Shown: piece after piece, positions 1-5,778 of the stretch
How the letters are laid out: each line of letters opens with the position of its first letter
Numbering within the stretch: the first letter of the stretch is position 1
Source of the DNA: an uncultured Bacteroidota bacterium
GTDB taxonomy: Bacteria > Bacteroidota > Bacteroidia > Chitinophagales > Saprospiraceae
Length of the DNA: 5,778 bases
Reading direction: 5' to 3'
NCBI GenBank assembly: GCA_937952445.1
Contig: CALGAA010000433.1
Location: 1-5,778, forward strand
Translations under genes and position numbers: made by a program
Notes under the pieces: model-generated
Told to the model about the DNA's origin: nothing
Database searches by the model: none
What the model saw: only the letters and a program-made list of their open reading frames with translations

Positions 1-455
1 CGGACATAGGTGATAAAAGCTTGCTGCCCCTGCATATTGCCCCGTCCGATCACGAGATCGAGGGTGGTGTTCTCCCCTTCCACTATCTGAATACGTCGCC
101 CTGTGGAGTCCACCTGGTAGTCCCGCCATTTTGATGGATCGCGCGATACCACGCGGCTGGGGATCAGTCGTTGGAGCGACGAGAGCATCGATCGCACACT
201 CGTGCCCATCGCCGGGACCTCAACGCCCTCTTCCGTGGTTAGCCACCAGGTGTTACCCCGCCGGGCCAATTGGATGCGTTCGCCGGTACGTTCGATGTGG
301 ATTTGAGAAATCTGAGCGGTATCGATGCGGACCAGGTTCGTCGTGAGAACCTGACTCCCGGCTGATCCTTTTTTCCACCACCAGGAACCCGCGTATACCA
401 CAGCCAGCACCACCAGGATGCCAAATAACGTCCGATTGATTTTATCTGTCAGCAT
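1..455 (-). CDS. DUF4340 domain-containing protein (3' end beyond left edge)
   Basis: About 151 codons are visible, read leftwards from ATG at 453-455; the rest lies outside the window. The protein begins MLTDKINRTLFGILVV. It has one N-terminal membrane segment at about residues 10-27, ending in a WWWKK boundary, followed by a soluble part expected to be periplasmic. The segment VRIDTAQISQIHIER at about residues 42-56, then a TWWLTT strand and a DYQVDSTGRRIQI strand, match the start of the DUF4340 repeat fold as I know it. An in-frame TAA lies 15 bases upstream of the ATG, so the start is well constrained. There is no clear Shine-Dalgarno sequence. The gene starts 30 bases after the stop of the gldG-like gene and is almost certainly cotranscribed with it. 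DUF4340 proteins often follow GldG-type genes and are assumed to be auxiliary parts of the same ABC-2 system; their biochemical role is unknown. The family call is from pattern recognition. Confidence 0.85.
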   Translation of the reverse strand, partial: MLTDKINRTLFGILVVLAVVYAGSWWWKKGSAGSQVLTTNLVRIDTAQISQIHIERTGERIQLARRGNTWWLTTEEGVEVPAMGTSVRSMLSSLQRLIPSRVVSRDPSKWRDYQVDSTGRRIQIVEGENTTLDLVIGRGNMQGQQAFITYV

Positions 456-485
456 AGCAATATTCTGTTAGGATGCTTCACGAAT

Positions 486-2009
486 TCAATAGTTGTCCTC
501 CATCCGCTCCTGCCTTTTCTTTCGCGCTCGCTGGCGCCGTACAAAAGCCACCCCCAGGATAAGCAAAATGGGCGCCAATACATTCCCGTATTTGTAAAAA
601 TTACGAGTACCATCATCTACCTGGGCGATCGGCCTGGAAGTAATGCCTTTGGTTCGCAGGTTGATCAGACCGGTATCATCAGATAACCAGTCCATAATAT
701 TGCTAACCAGATTCACATTATCCTCGCTCACCCGTTGTTGTTGCTGTCCGGTCCCGTTGACCGCAAACGATCCGTTGCTCACTACCACCATACGACCGTT
801 TCCAGAGCCACCCAGGGGACCTTCCGCGGACACGGCAACCACCTGAGGCCCGTCACCAAAATCGTCCAGCACCCATTCCCGGTCGATATCCACCATCACC
901 GGCGCCGGTGACAGTCCCGAATTATCCGACGTATACGCCAGGGGGGTCACCCGAATCGAAGAATCGGTTTGCTGAATATTGATTGGACTCACAAATGGCA
1001 ATATGACCGACTCCAGTCCTTCGGTTGCAGGATGATCGGTATAACTGGAAATAATCGGGAAATAGGGAAACGGTTTTTGGGTATTCATGATAAATCCACC
1101 CAGGTTTTGTTGCACGCTGATCGATCCGCTGGAAGCGTCTACGATGTATTCATCACCCAACGACCATCCTTTTTCTTTCATCCATTCGTTGAGGCCGATG
1201 GACGGTGCGGTGGATAAAAACCCCTGGTTGAGGTCGGGACTGAGATTGGAATATGCGATAAATACGTGGCCACCAGAGCTCAGATACCGATCCAATTGGG
1301 CGAGGTGGGATGGTGGGAACGAATCGGTGGGATTGATCACCGCGATGCTCCGGTAGTAGGTCGGAATGTCAGCGGTATCGTTCATGGTGTAATCCTCGGG
1401 ATCGTAGAGTACAGACAATTGTTCCACAACCTGCCCCATCGCCGCCGTCCCTGGTTCACCGTGCCCTTGAATAAAAGCCACCTTGGGTTTCTCATCCACT
1501 GAAAGTTTTTTGATGGCTGTGGTGAGCGCATATTCCACGCCTGCTCCGGGCTGGACCAGGGGAATGACCTCGGTTTTATCTCCCATTTCCAGTGTGGCGC
1601 CCATATACGCCCGCAGTTGACTCGCCTGATCCTTTTGGGTCACATTGACCATGACTGGACGAATGCCTTTCTGCTGCGCTTCTTGTTCCCCTGCCTCATT
1701 TTCATTGGGATTGACAAATCGATAAAGAACCGCCCCGTCAGATCGGGATTCATATTCCACGAGCAAATCCTCAAAATCCCGGCGGGCTTTCACCAATTGG
1801 GGAGGTAGATTTTTGGTAAAATACGCGGTAACGGTGACTACGTCATCCAGATCACCCAAAATATCTTTGGTAGCCTGACTTAGGGTGTATTGTTTATCCG
1901 CAGTAAAATCCAACCGGGCATACCACAGTTCGGAGAGTAGATTCACCAGAACCAAAATACCCACCACCAACAAAATTCGCGTATATACGGTACTTTTTTT
2001 CATCGTCAT
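486..2009 (-). CDS. gldG: GldG-like ABC-2 transporter auxiliary protein
   Basis: This 507-residue protein is the periplasmic-domain partner of an ABC-2 transporter (GldG / ABC_transp_aux type). It has an N-terminal membrane helix at about 11-30. The family-typical RLDFTADKQYTLS follows at 32-44 and leads into a large extracytoplasmic region. A GHGEP motif sits at 182-186, after the strand KVAFIQ. A second membrane helix spans about 475-490, and a very basic tail (RRQRARKKRQ) then faces the cytoplasm. The length is close to that of single-domain GldG proteins, and the gene is not fused to the permease as it is in some phyla. The start at 2009 lies 9 bases after the permease stop; ATG at 2003 (residue 3) is an equally possible start, and no strong Shine-Dalgarno sequence separates them. 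In Flavobacterium, GldF and GldG work with GldA in gliding. Here no other gliding gene is visible, so export or envelope remodelling is as likely. A run of four Gln near residue 423 is a minor oddity. Confidence 0.9.
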   Translation of the reverse strand: MTMKKSTVYTRILLVVGILVLVNLLSELWYARLDFTADKQYTLSQATKDILGDLDDVVTVTAYFTKNLPPQLVKARRDFEDLLVEYESRSDGAVLYRFVNPNENEAGEQEAQQKGIRPVMVNVTQKDQASQLRAYMGATLEMGDKTEVIPLVQPGAGVEYALTTAIKKLSVDEKPKVAFIQGHGEPGTAAMGQVVEQLSVLYDPEDYTMNDTADIPTYYRSIAVINPTDSFPPSHLAQLDRYLSSGGHVFIAYSNLSPDLNQGFLSTAPSIGLNEWMKEKGWSLGDEYIVDASSGSISVQQNLGGFIMNTQKPFPYFPIISSYTDHPATEGLESVILPFVSPINIQQTDSSIRVTPLAYTSDNSGLSPAPVMVDIDREWVLDDFGDGPQVVAVSAEGPLGGSGNGRMVVVSNGSFAVNGTGQQQQRVSEDNVNLVSNIMDWLSDDTGLINLRTKGITSRPIAQVDDGTRNFYKYGNVLAPILLILGVAFVRRQRARKKRQERMEDNY

Positions 2010-2018
2010 CTTTCGGTT

Positions 2019-2747
2019 TTAATCGTGCCAATTTCGTTTTCCCAAAGCTATGGTCGACAAAAACAGTCCCAGAAAGGTGATCGAAAAGAAATAGATCACA
2101 TCCCGGGTATCGAGCACACCTCGCGCGATGGATTCGAAATGGGATCGGGCGTTTAAGTACTCAAAAACCGTGCTGGGTCCCCCGGTCTGACCACCTGCCA
2201 ACACCCCAAACAAAAGATGAAAGAACATCCCGATCACCAGGGCCAGCAGAAAGGCGACGATCTGGTTGTGCGTAATGCTGCTGGCAAATACGCCAATGCT
2301 GATGTACATCGCGCTGAGCAACACCAACCCGATATATCCGCCGATCACCCCACCGTGATCAACGTTGCCCAGGGATGATACGCTCCAGTAATAAGGCAGC
2401 GTACACGCAATGGCGACGACGACCAGCAACAAGCAGGAAAGAAATTTTCCCGATACGATCTGCCAATCGGTCACCGCTTTGGTGCTCAAAAACTCGATGG
2501 TTCCGGACCTGTTCTCTTCTGCGAGGGCCCGCATCGTGATCGCCGGAATAAAGAAAAATAAGGTCCAGAAACTGATGCTGAAAAATACCTGTAGATCTGC
2601 CTGCCCGATCAGGAACACGTTGCTGCTGTTGGACAACCACGTGAAGAAACCGCTCAATCCCAGAAAAATAATGATCATCAGGTAAGCGATCAGCGAATCA
2701 AAATAGGCGAATAATTCCCGGCGAGCTATAATCCAGACTTTATTCAT
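2019..2747 (-). CDS. gldF: ABC-2 family permease (GldF-like)
   Basis: This 242-residue inner-membrane protein has six hydrophobic segments at about 19-38, 52-71, 101-120, 134-156, 163-183 and 216-235. That is the usual ABC-2 permease topology. Between helices 2 and 3 lies the cytoplasmic loop MRALAEENRSGTIEFLST (72-89), the conserved loop expected to contact the ATPase. The N-terminus MNKVWIIARRELFAYFDS is the typical amphipathic entry of this family. The ATG at 2745-2747 overlaps the TGA of the ATPase gene in an ATGA junction, which indicates translational coupling and fixes the start. The gldG-like gene begins 9 bases after its stop. The transported substrate cannot be read from the sequence. 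The assignment to GldF rather than another ABC-2 permease rests on the neighbouring gldG-like gene and the sequence style. Confidence 0.9.
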   Translation of the reverse strand: MNKVWIIARRELFAYFDSLIAYLMIIIFLGLSGFFTWLSNSSNVFLIGQADLQVFFSISFWTLFFFIPAITMRALAEENRSGTIEFLSTKAVTDWQIVSGKFLSCLLLVVVAIACTLPYYWSVSSLGNVDHGGVIGGYIGLVLLSAMYISIGVFASSITHNQIVAFLLALVIGMFFHLLFGVLAGGQTGGPSTVFEYLNARSHFESIARGVLDTRDVIYFFSITFLGLFLSTIALGKRNWHD

Positions 2748-3736
2748 ACGTCATTTTCTTTTGTCGTCAGTACCATATCTTCGTCGGCTGTCGATCCTGA
2801 TGAGGGGTCCGCGGCGGTCACATTTCGGAAAATATCTTCCAGCCGGGTTTCGATCACCGAAAGTTCCATCAGGTACCATTGATTTTGAACGCATAGGTCA
2901 AAAATCGCTTTTCTCGATGACAATCCCGATCCGGAGTACACCTGAAAGTAGTTGGGTTTATCAGCCAGCTTTTTGACGCTTTCCACACTGGCGATACTGC
3001 GGAGTCCGGCTTCTGCGCTTTCCCCGGCAATGGTTTCGATCTGGACTTTCAGGATTTCCTCACCTGCCGCTTGTTTGCGCAGCGTTTCGGAAGTACCATC
3101 GGCCACAATTTTCCCTTTATTGATAATCAGAATCCGGTCACACGTGGCCTCCACTTCGGAAAGAATATGGCTGCTCAGGATAACGGTCTTTTCCTTCCCC
3201 AGTTTTTTGATCAATTTTCGGATCTCGATGATTTGGTTGGGGTCCAGACCGGTGGTTGGTTCATCAAAAATCAACACTTCGGGGTCGTGGATAATAGACT
3301 GGGCCAATCCCACGCGCTGTCGATAACCTTTGGACAGTTCGTTGATCCGTTTATGTTTTTCGGCATCCAGGCCACACAGGCGGACCATTTCCCGAATTCG
3401 GTCATCGGTCAACGATCGGTCCATGCCCTGAATCTCGGCGCAGAATCTCAGGTAATCGATTACCGTCATATCCGTGTACAGGGGGTTGTGTTCGGGCAGG
3501 TAGCCAATTTTGCGTTTAATGGCCAGCGGTTCTTCGCCCACATCGATGCCTTCGATGATGACTCTTCCTTCGGACGGGGCCATATATCCCGTCATCATTT
3601 TCATGGTGGTACTTTTCCCGGCGCCGTTGGGTCCGAGAAATCCAATCACTTCGCCTGTCTTGATTTCGAAGGAGATGTTGTCCACGGCTTTTTGTTCGCC
3701 GTAGTACTTGGTCAGATTTTCAACTTTAATGGACAT
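2744..3736 (-). CDS. gldA: ABC transporter ATP-binding protein (GldA-like)
   Basis: This 330-residue cytoplasmic ATPase would power the adjacent permease. The motifs are intact: Walker A GPNGAGKST at 35-43, signature LSKGYRQR at 134-141, Walker B VLIFDEP at 154-160, D-loop GLDP at 163-166 and switch His190. The Q-loop position carries Glu82 in GYLPEHNPLY, which I recall as usual for GldA-type subunits. A C-terminal accessory region of about 110 residues follows the nucleotide-binding domain. It contains ETRLEDIF at 296-303, the motif that commonly ends this subfamily, and then an acidic, Ser-rich tail. The gene heads the operon: no gene on this strand lies within 485 bases upstream, and a candidate promoter is placed 54 bases upstream. 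The ATG at 3734-3736 starts directly at the conserved MSIKVENLTKYYG beginning. There is no clear Shine-Dalgarno sequence, which is common in Bacteroidota. Having gldA next to gldF and gldG differs from Flavobacterium johnsoniae, where gldA is separate. Confidence 0.93.
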   Translation of the reverse strand: MSIKVENLTKYYGEQKAVDNISFEIKTGEVIGFLGPNGAGKSTTMKMMTGYMAPSEGRVIIEGIDVGEEPLAIKRKIGYLPEHNPLYTDMTVIDYLRFCAEIQGMDRSLTDDRIREMVRLCGLDAEKHKRINELSKGYRQRVGLAQSIIHDPEVLIFDEPTTGLDPNQIIEIRKLIKKLGKEKTVILSSHILSEVEATCDRILIINKGKIVADGTSETLRKQAAGEEILKVQIETIAGESAEAGLRSIASVESVKKLADKPNYFQVYSGSGLSSRKAIFDLCVQNQWYLMELSVIETRLEDIFRNVTAADPSSGSTADEDMVLTTKENDV

Positions 3737-3789
3737 TGTGGTTGGAATCTTTCCTTTAAACTAGTAATGATCCTGGCAATCCAGCATGC

Positions 3790-3821
3790 CAAAAGTATTG
3801 AATTGGCTTCTGACATGAAAA
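3790..3821 (-). promoter_or_regulatory. Candidate Bacteroidota-type promoter of the ABC-2 operon
   Basis: Read on the minus strand, TACTTTTG at 3797-3790 matches the Bacteroidota -7 consensus TAnnTTTG exactly. A T-rich block TTTTC at 3821-3817 stands 19 bases upstream, where the -33 element (TTG or TTTG) is expected; this half is a poor match. Transcription would begin near 3783, giving a leader of roughly 45-50 bases before the ATPase ATG at 3736. The position and strand fit the operon well. The -7 motif is short, so chance occurrence in AT-rich DNA is possible. Confidence 0.4.
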
Positions 3822-3828
3822 CGATATT

Positions 3829-3845
3829 ATGTTAAATAATGTTAA
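3829..3845. repeat. Tandem ATGTTAA direct repeat, 10-base period
   Basis: ATGTTAA occurs at 3829-3835 and again at 3839-3845, separated by ATA. The two copies are spaced 10 bases apart, one turn of the helix. They lie just upstream of the candidate -33 element of the ABC-2 operon promoter (3817-3821). That is a place where an activator could bind two sites on the same DNA face. The second copy extends into the palindrome GTTAAC. The sequence is AT-rich, so the repeat could be accidental. Confidence 0.35.
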
Positions 3846-3918
3846 CGATGCAGTTGTTGGATCCGATCCGTCCGACCGAACTGTTCACCACAAACACACC
3901 AACTACATATATTTTTGC

Positions 3919-3949
3919 TTGTCAATCTGTATATGTACAAAATTGACAA
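3919..3949. repeat. Near-palindrome with TTGTCAAT / ATTGACAA arms
   Basis: The left arm TTGTCAATCTGTA (3919-3931) mirrors the right arm TACAAAATTGACAA (3936-3949). The outer 8 bases are perfectly complementary and the inner TGTA/TACA is also matched. One mismatch with a one-base length difference lies between them, and the centre is 4 bases. The 8-base half-sites are about 23 bases apart centre to centre, close to two helical turns, which suits a dimeric or tetrameric regulator. No T-tract follows on either side, so it is not a standard terminator. It lies about 185 bases upstream of the ATPase start codon. Confidence 0.45.
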
Positions 3950-3960
3950 ATAATGTACCA

Positions 3961-4221
3961 TGAGCTGGGCTTCTACATCCAACGTCCACAGGACCCGGCC
4001 TCCGGCTACATTCGGTCATCTCAATTTTGAGAATGTTTGGTATTTCCTTCCTTCACCTGGTTCTTAATACCTACTATGCATGAGTCGAGAATTAGAATGT
4101 TTATCTAATCATTGCCAGGCCAAATCCCACAAACTACCATTCTCACAGCTAGAAAAACAAAACTGATATAGCTCTCATTGTTCGTGAATTTGTCCCAATA
4201 TCCTAACACAATTTTAAATGC
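3961..4221. other. Intergenic stretch without a supported gene
   Basis: No convincing gene is seen here on either strand. The first 60 bases (3961-4020) are 60% GC, between blocks of 25% GC (3901-3960) and 35% GC (4021-4080). A 25-codon plus-strand reading frame (3953-4030) and a roughly 38-codon minus-strand frame cross the GC-rich patch; neither has a recognisable product. From 4031 to the stop of the beta-propeller gene at 4222 I see only a short hairpin-capable sequence near 4147-4173 with 5-base arms. It is too weak to call a terminator. Confidence 0.5.
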
Positions 4222-5445
4222 TCAATTCGCATCATCACTCGCGATAGCATATTTTACGATCATACCATTCCCAAAACGGATAGCGTTCTCCAATAGCGGC
4301 ATTTCCCGGGATAATTTACCTAATAATTCATCAGGTATTTTGACATCAATATTTCCCCTAATTAAATTTGAATTTGTCTCAAACCGACTTAAAACTTCCG
4401 TATGTGTAACGTAACCATATAATACCGAATCATCGATGTGAAAATAATCAGACATGGGAATTATCGCATTTCTCCTCATGCCATCCGTACTGGTATTGAT
4501 CAATTTTCCCTGACCTATCATTTTGGAATAGATGTAAATATACTTTTCGTCATCTACAAAAAACGAAACATATAAAAATCGATCAGACTCTAAATAACTG
4601 GTATATTTGAAACTCAATCCTTCTTTTTGATCCTTGCTTTTCAATGAACTATATATAGGAAGCGCATAAATGGGTTCAAAGGTCTGATCATTCCAACGCC
4701 ATACAGTATCTGAATGATTGGAAAGATATATCACCTCATTTCCGGATTGAAAAAATTCCCCTCCCTGGCCTGGTTTATCCTGCTCCCCATTTTGGCCTGA
4801 AAAGGTGATTATCTTATCAAGCATACCGGTAGAATCCAATACAAGTACTTCGGAGGCAGCACCTGGAGTTCTCTTTTTGCCCAGGATCAAAACATGTCCT
4901 TTTGATACTGCCAAATCCCCCTTTCCAAAACTATATTCACTTATTTTCCCTGCTGTCAACCCAATTGAGCTTATCGGATGACTGTTGGTTTGTATACTGT
5001 ATTTCAAAACTTTTGATCCCATATAATCCAGCATGTAAAGCTCATTCTTTTCTATAGGGAGCGCAAAATCATTCAAAGATAATACTTCATCTGGGCCTTT
5101 ACCCTGGATCCCATAACTCGCATTAAACTCACCATCTTGATTAAATATCAGAATCGGTTCATTTATACGTTCCAGGATAATAAACCAGGGATCGTGGTAT
5201 ACTATTCTTTCCGGAACATAACCAGATAACAATCCGTCCGGATGCAATTGAAGCGGAATAAGTTCTGCACTTTTCACGCCCATCATTTCAGTGATATTTA
5301 CAGGAGACGTAATTTCGCAATTCAATTCAACTACTTCCGTCTTCACATCATCATTTAATTCTGATGAAGGTTCCCAGTCGCATGCAACGATCAGCAACCA
5401 TATCACAACACCTATGTGACCAGGAAAGTACATTACCTTAACCAT
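4222..5445 (-). CDS. 6-bladed beta-propeller lipoprotein
   Basis: From the preferred ATG at 5443-5445 this is a 407-residue envelope lipoprotein. Residues 1-22 form a lipoprotein signal: MVKV, a hydrophobic stretch VVIWLLIVA, and lipobox IVAC with the lipidated Cys at 22. The mature part reads like the Bacteroidota 6-bladed beta-propeller family. An early Y-H-D-x-W-F-I-I-L-E blade is followed by F-x-x-D-G-E-F (101-107), then the hallmark GKGPDEV (115-121; family form G-x-G-P-x-E) and a D-F strand. Further blades show strands such as ELYMLDYMGSKVLKYS and EVLVLDSTGMLDKI. The start is chosen by an AAGGAG site 10 bases upstream. The longer frame from 5481 would put 12 polar residues ahead of the signal and has no ribosome site. 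The gene overlaps the stop of the upstream Cys-rich gene by 8 bases, so the two are probably coupled. Related genes in Bacteroides often sit beside NVEALA-type small proteins. The ligand or function is unknown. GC content is low compared with the downstream operon. Confidence 0.85.
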   Translation of the reverse strand: MVKVMYFPGHIGVVIWLLIVACDWEPSSELNDDVKTEVVELNCEITSPVNITEMMGVKSAELIPLQLHPDGLLSGYVPERIVYHDPWFIILERINEPILIFNQDGEFNASYGIQGKGPDEVLSLNDFALPIEKNELYMLDYMGSKVLKYSIQTNSHPISSIGLTAGKISEYSFGKGDLAVSKGHVLILGKKRTPGAASEVLVLDSTGMLDKIITFSGQNGEQDKPGQGGEFFQSGNEVIYLSNHSDTVWRWNDQTFEPIYALPIYSSLKSKDQKEGLSFKYTSYLESDRFLYVSFFVDDEKYIYIYSKMIGQGKLINTSTDGMRRNAIIPMSDYFHIDDSVLYGYVTHTEVLSRFETNSNLIRGNIDVKIPDELLGKLSREMPLLENAIRFGNGMIVKYAIASDDAN

Positions 5446-5778
5446 TATTCCCTGTCTCCTTGCACCTGTGACACCATTCAATCATATCGGAACTTACACA
5501 AACTCGAGTTTGGTTATATTTTTTATATATTACCTCAATTAAATTTCCATTCCCATCAAAATAATGATACCTATACTCACAACATATTGTGGTATTGATA
5601 TACTCCCTGGCTTTTTCTATTGGATGCCTTGAATAGTCTTTATCACACGGGGTTTCACAATCTTGATTAACACAATTGTTCCCAGTTCCTGTTCCAGATG
5701 ATGATGATGACGTCTGTGCCAAGGCCGCCTCGCTCATCCCATAAAAAGGATTGGTCAGTGAAGTCGCTATGGTAAATA
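5438..5778 (-). CDS. Small Cys-rich secreted protein, NVEALA-like leader (5' end beyond right edge)
   Basis: The reading frame is open to the right edge, so the true start lies outside the window; the internal ATG at 5735-5737 is unlikely to be the start. The visible protein begins FTIATSLTNPFYGMSEAALA and continues into QTSSSSSGTGTGNN. This looks like the end of a leader with a cleavage site after ALA. It resembles the conserved ending of NVEALA-type leaders of Bacteroidota (PF14055 as I recall it), though the match is SEAALA rather than NVEALA. The predicted secreted part of about 93 residues starts with a Ser/Gly/Thr linker. It carries eight cysteines: C-x4-C-x3-C near the start, a CC pair (TICCEYRYHYF), one in RVC, and a final CHRC. 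An NGNLIEVIYKKY strand lies between them. Cysteines may form disulfides in the envelope or bind metal. Its stop overlaps the following beta-propeller lipoprotein gene, which supports a shared role. Function is unknown. Confidence 0.7.
   Translation of the reverse strand, partial: FTIATSLTNPFYGMSEAALAQTSSSSSGTGTGNNCVNQDCETPCDKDYSRHPIEKAREYINTTICCEYRYHYFDGNGNLIEVIYKKYNQTRVCVSSDMIEWCHRCKETGNNG
5456..5461 (-). promoter_or_regulatory. Ribosome binding site deciding the lipoprotein start
   Basis: Read on the minus strand this is AAGGAG, 10 bases before the ATG at 5445. It lies inside the end of the upstream Cys-rich gene, whose stop (5438-5440) falls just after the new start. This favours 5445 over the longer start at 5481 and over ATG at 5433. 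It is the only clear Shine-Dalgarno sequence ahead of a gene in this window. Confidence 0.65.
5697..5711. repeat. GAT trinucleotide run encoding the Ser linker
   Basis: Four GAT units followed by GAC on the plus strand read as TCA repeats in the Cys-rich gene and encode most of its SSSSS linker. Loss or gain of a unit would change linker length without shifting the frame. With only four perfect units it may be stable. Confidence 0.5.

Noticed and set aside
2359..2640. Second minus-strand frame inside the permease gene
   Set aside because: It is out of frame with the permease, whose six helices and conserved loop are intact, and has no ribosome site or recognisable domain.
3071..3835. Long plus-strand reading frame (254 codons) opposite the ATPase gene
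   Set aside because: It lies antisense to a gene with intact ABC motifs. Its translation has no recognisable domain, and the frame is a shadow of the codon bias of the real gene.
3953..4030. 25-codon plus-strand frame as a small protein gene
   Set aside because: It has no ribosome site, no promoter I could place and no familiar sequence. It is kept only as part of the GC-rich patch observation.
4017..4035. Short inverted repeat TCTCAA-tt-TTGAGA
   Set aside because: The 2-base loop is too tight for a good hairpin, there is no T-tract, and short AT-rich palindromes are expected by chance.
4147..4173. Possible terminator hairpin after the beta-propeller gene
   Set aside because: The arms AGCTA/TAGCT are only 5 bases with a 17-base loop, and no T-run follows in the direction of transcription.
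1..5778. CRISPR array, tRNA or rRNA genes, or an intact insertion sequence
   Set aside because: I saw no regularly spaced repeats, no tRNA cloverleaf or rRNA-like stretch, and no transposase frame on either strand.

Overview
The window probably comes from a member of the Bacteroidota or the wider FCB group. Three things suggest this: a GldA/GldF/GldG-type ABC-2 transporter cluster, a lipoprotein of the 6-bladed beta-propeller type that is abundant in that group, and a small upstream secreted protein with an NVEALA-like leader ending. I cannot fix the genus. Every supported gene lies on the minus strand, so transcription runs from right to left.

Right part (about 4222-5778): a two-gene unit. 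The upstream gene is cut by the window edge. It encodes a small protein whose leader ends in SEAALA and whose predicted secreted part carries eight cysteines. Its stop codon overlaps the start of a 407-residue lipoprotein that looks like a 6-bladed beta-propeller. An AAGGAG ribosome binding site decides the lipoprotein start. This unit is AT-rich (a sampled 60-base block is about 30% GC) compared with the transporter operon (samples of 50-63% GC), which hints at a different origin.

Middle (3737-4221): about 485 bases with no supported gene. It holds a candidate Bacteroidota-type promoter for the transporter operon, a tandem ATGTTAA repeat one helical turn apart just upstream of it, a near-palindrome with TTGTCAAT/ATTGACAA ends, and an abrupt 60% GC patch beside 25% GC sequence.

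Left part (1-3736): a tight four-gene operon in the order ATPase (gldA-like), six-helix permease (gldF-like), periplasmic auxiliary protein (gldG-like) and a DUF4340 membrane-anchored protein that runs off the left edge. The first two overlap by 4 bases and the next gaps are 9 and 30 bases. Together they would form an ABC-2 export or envelope-remodelling complex. The ATPase drives the permease, and the GldG and DUF4340 proteins extend into the periplasm. No other gliding genes are visible, so gliding motility cannot be concluded.

The most interesting item is the small Cys-rich, NVEALA-like protein paired with the beta-propeller lipoprotein. This gene arrangement is seen in Bacteroidota, but as far as I know its function is not established.
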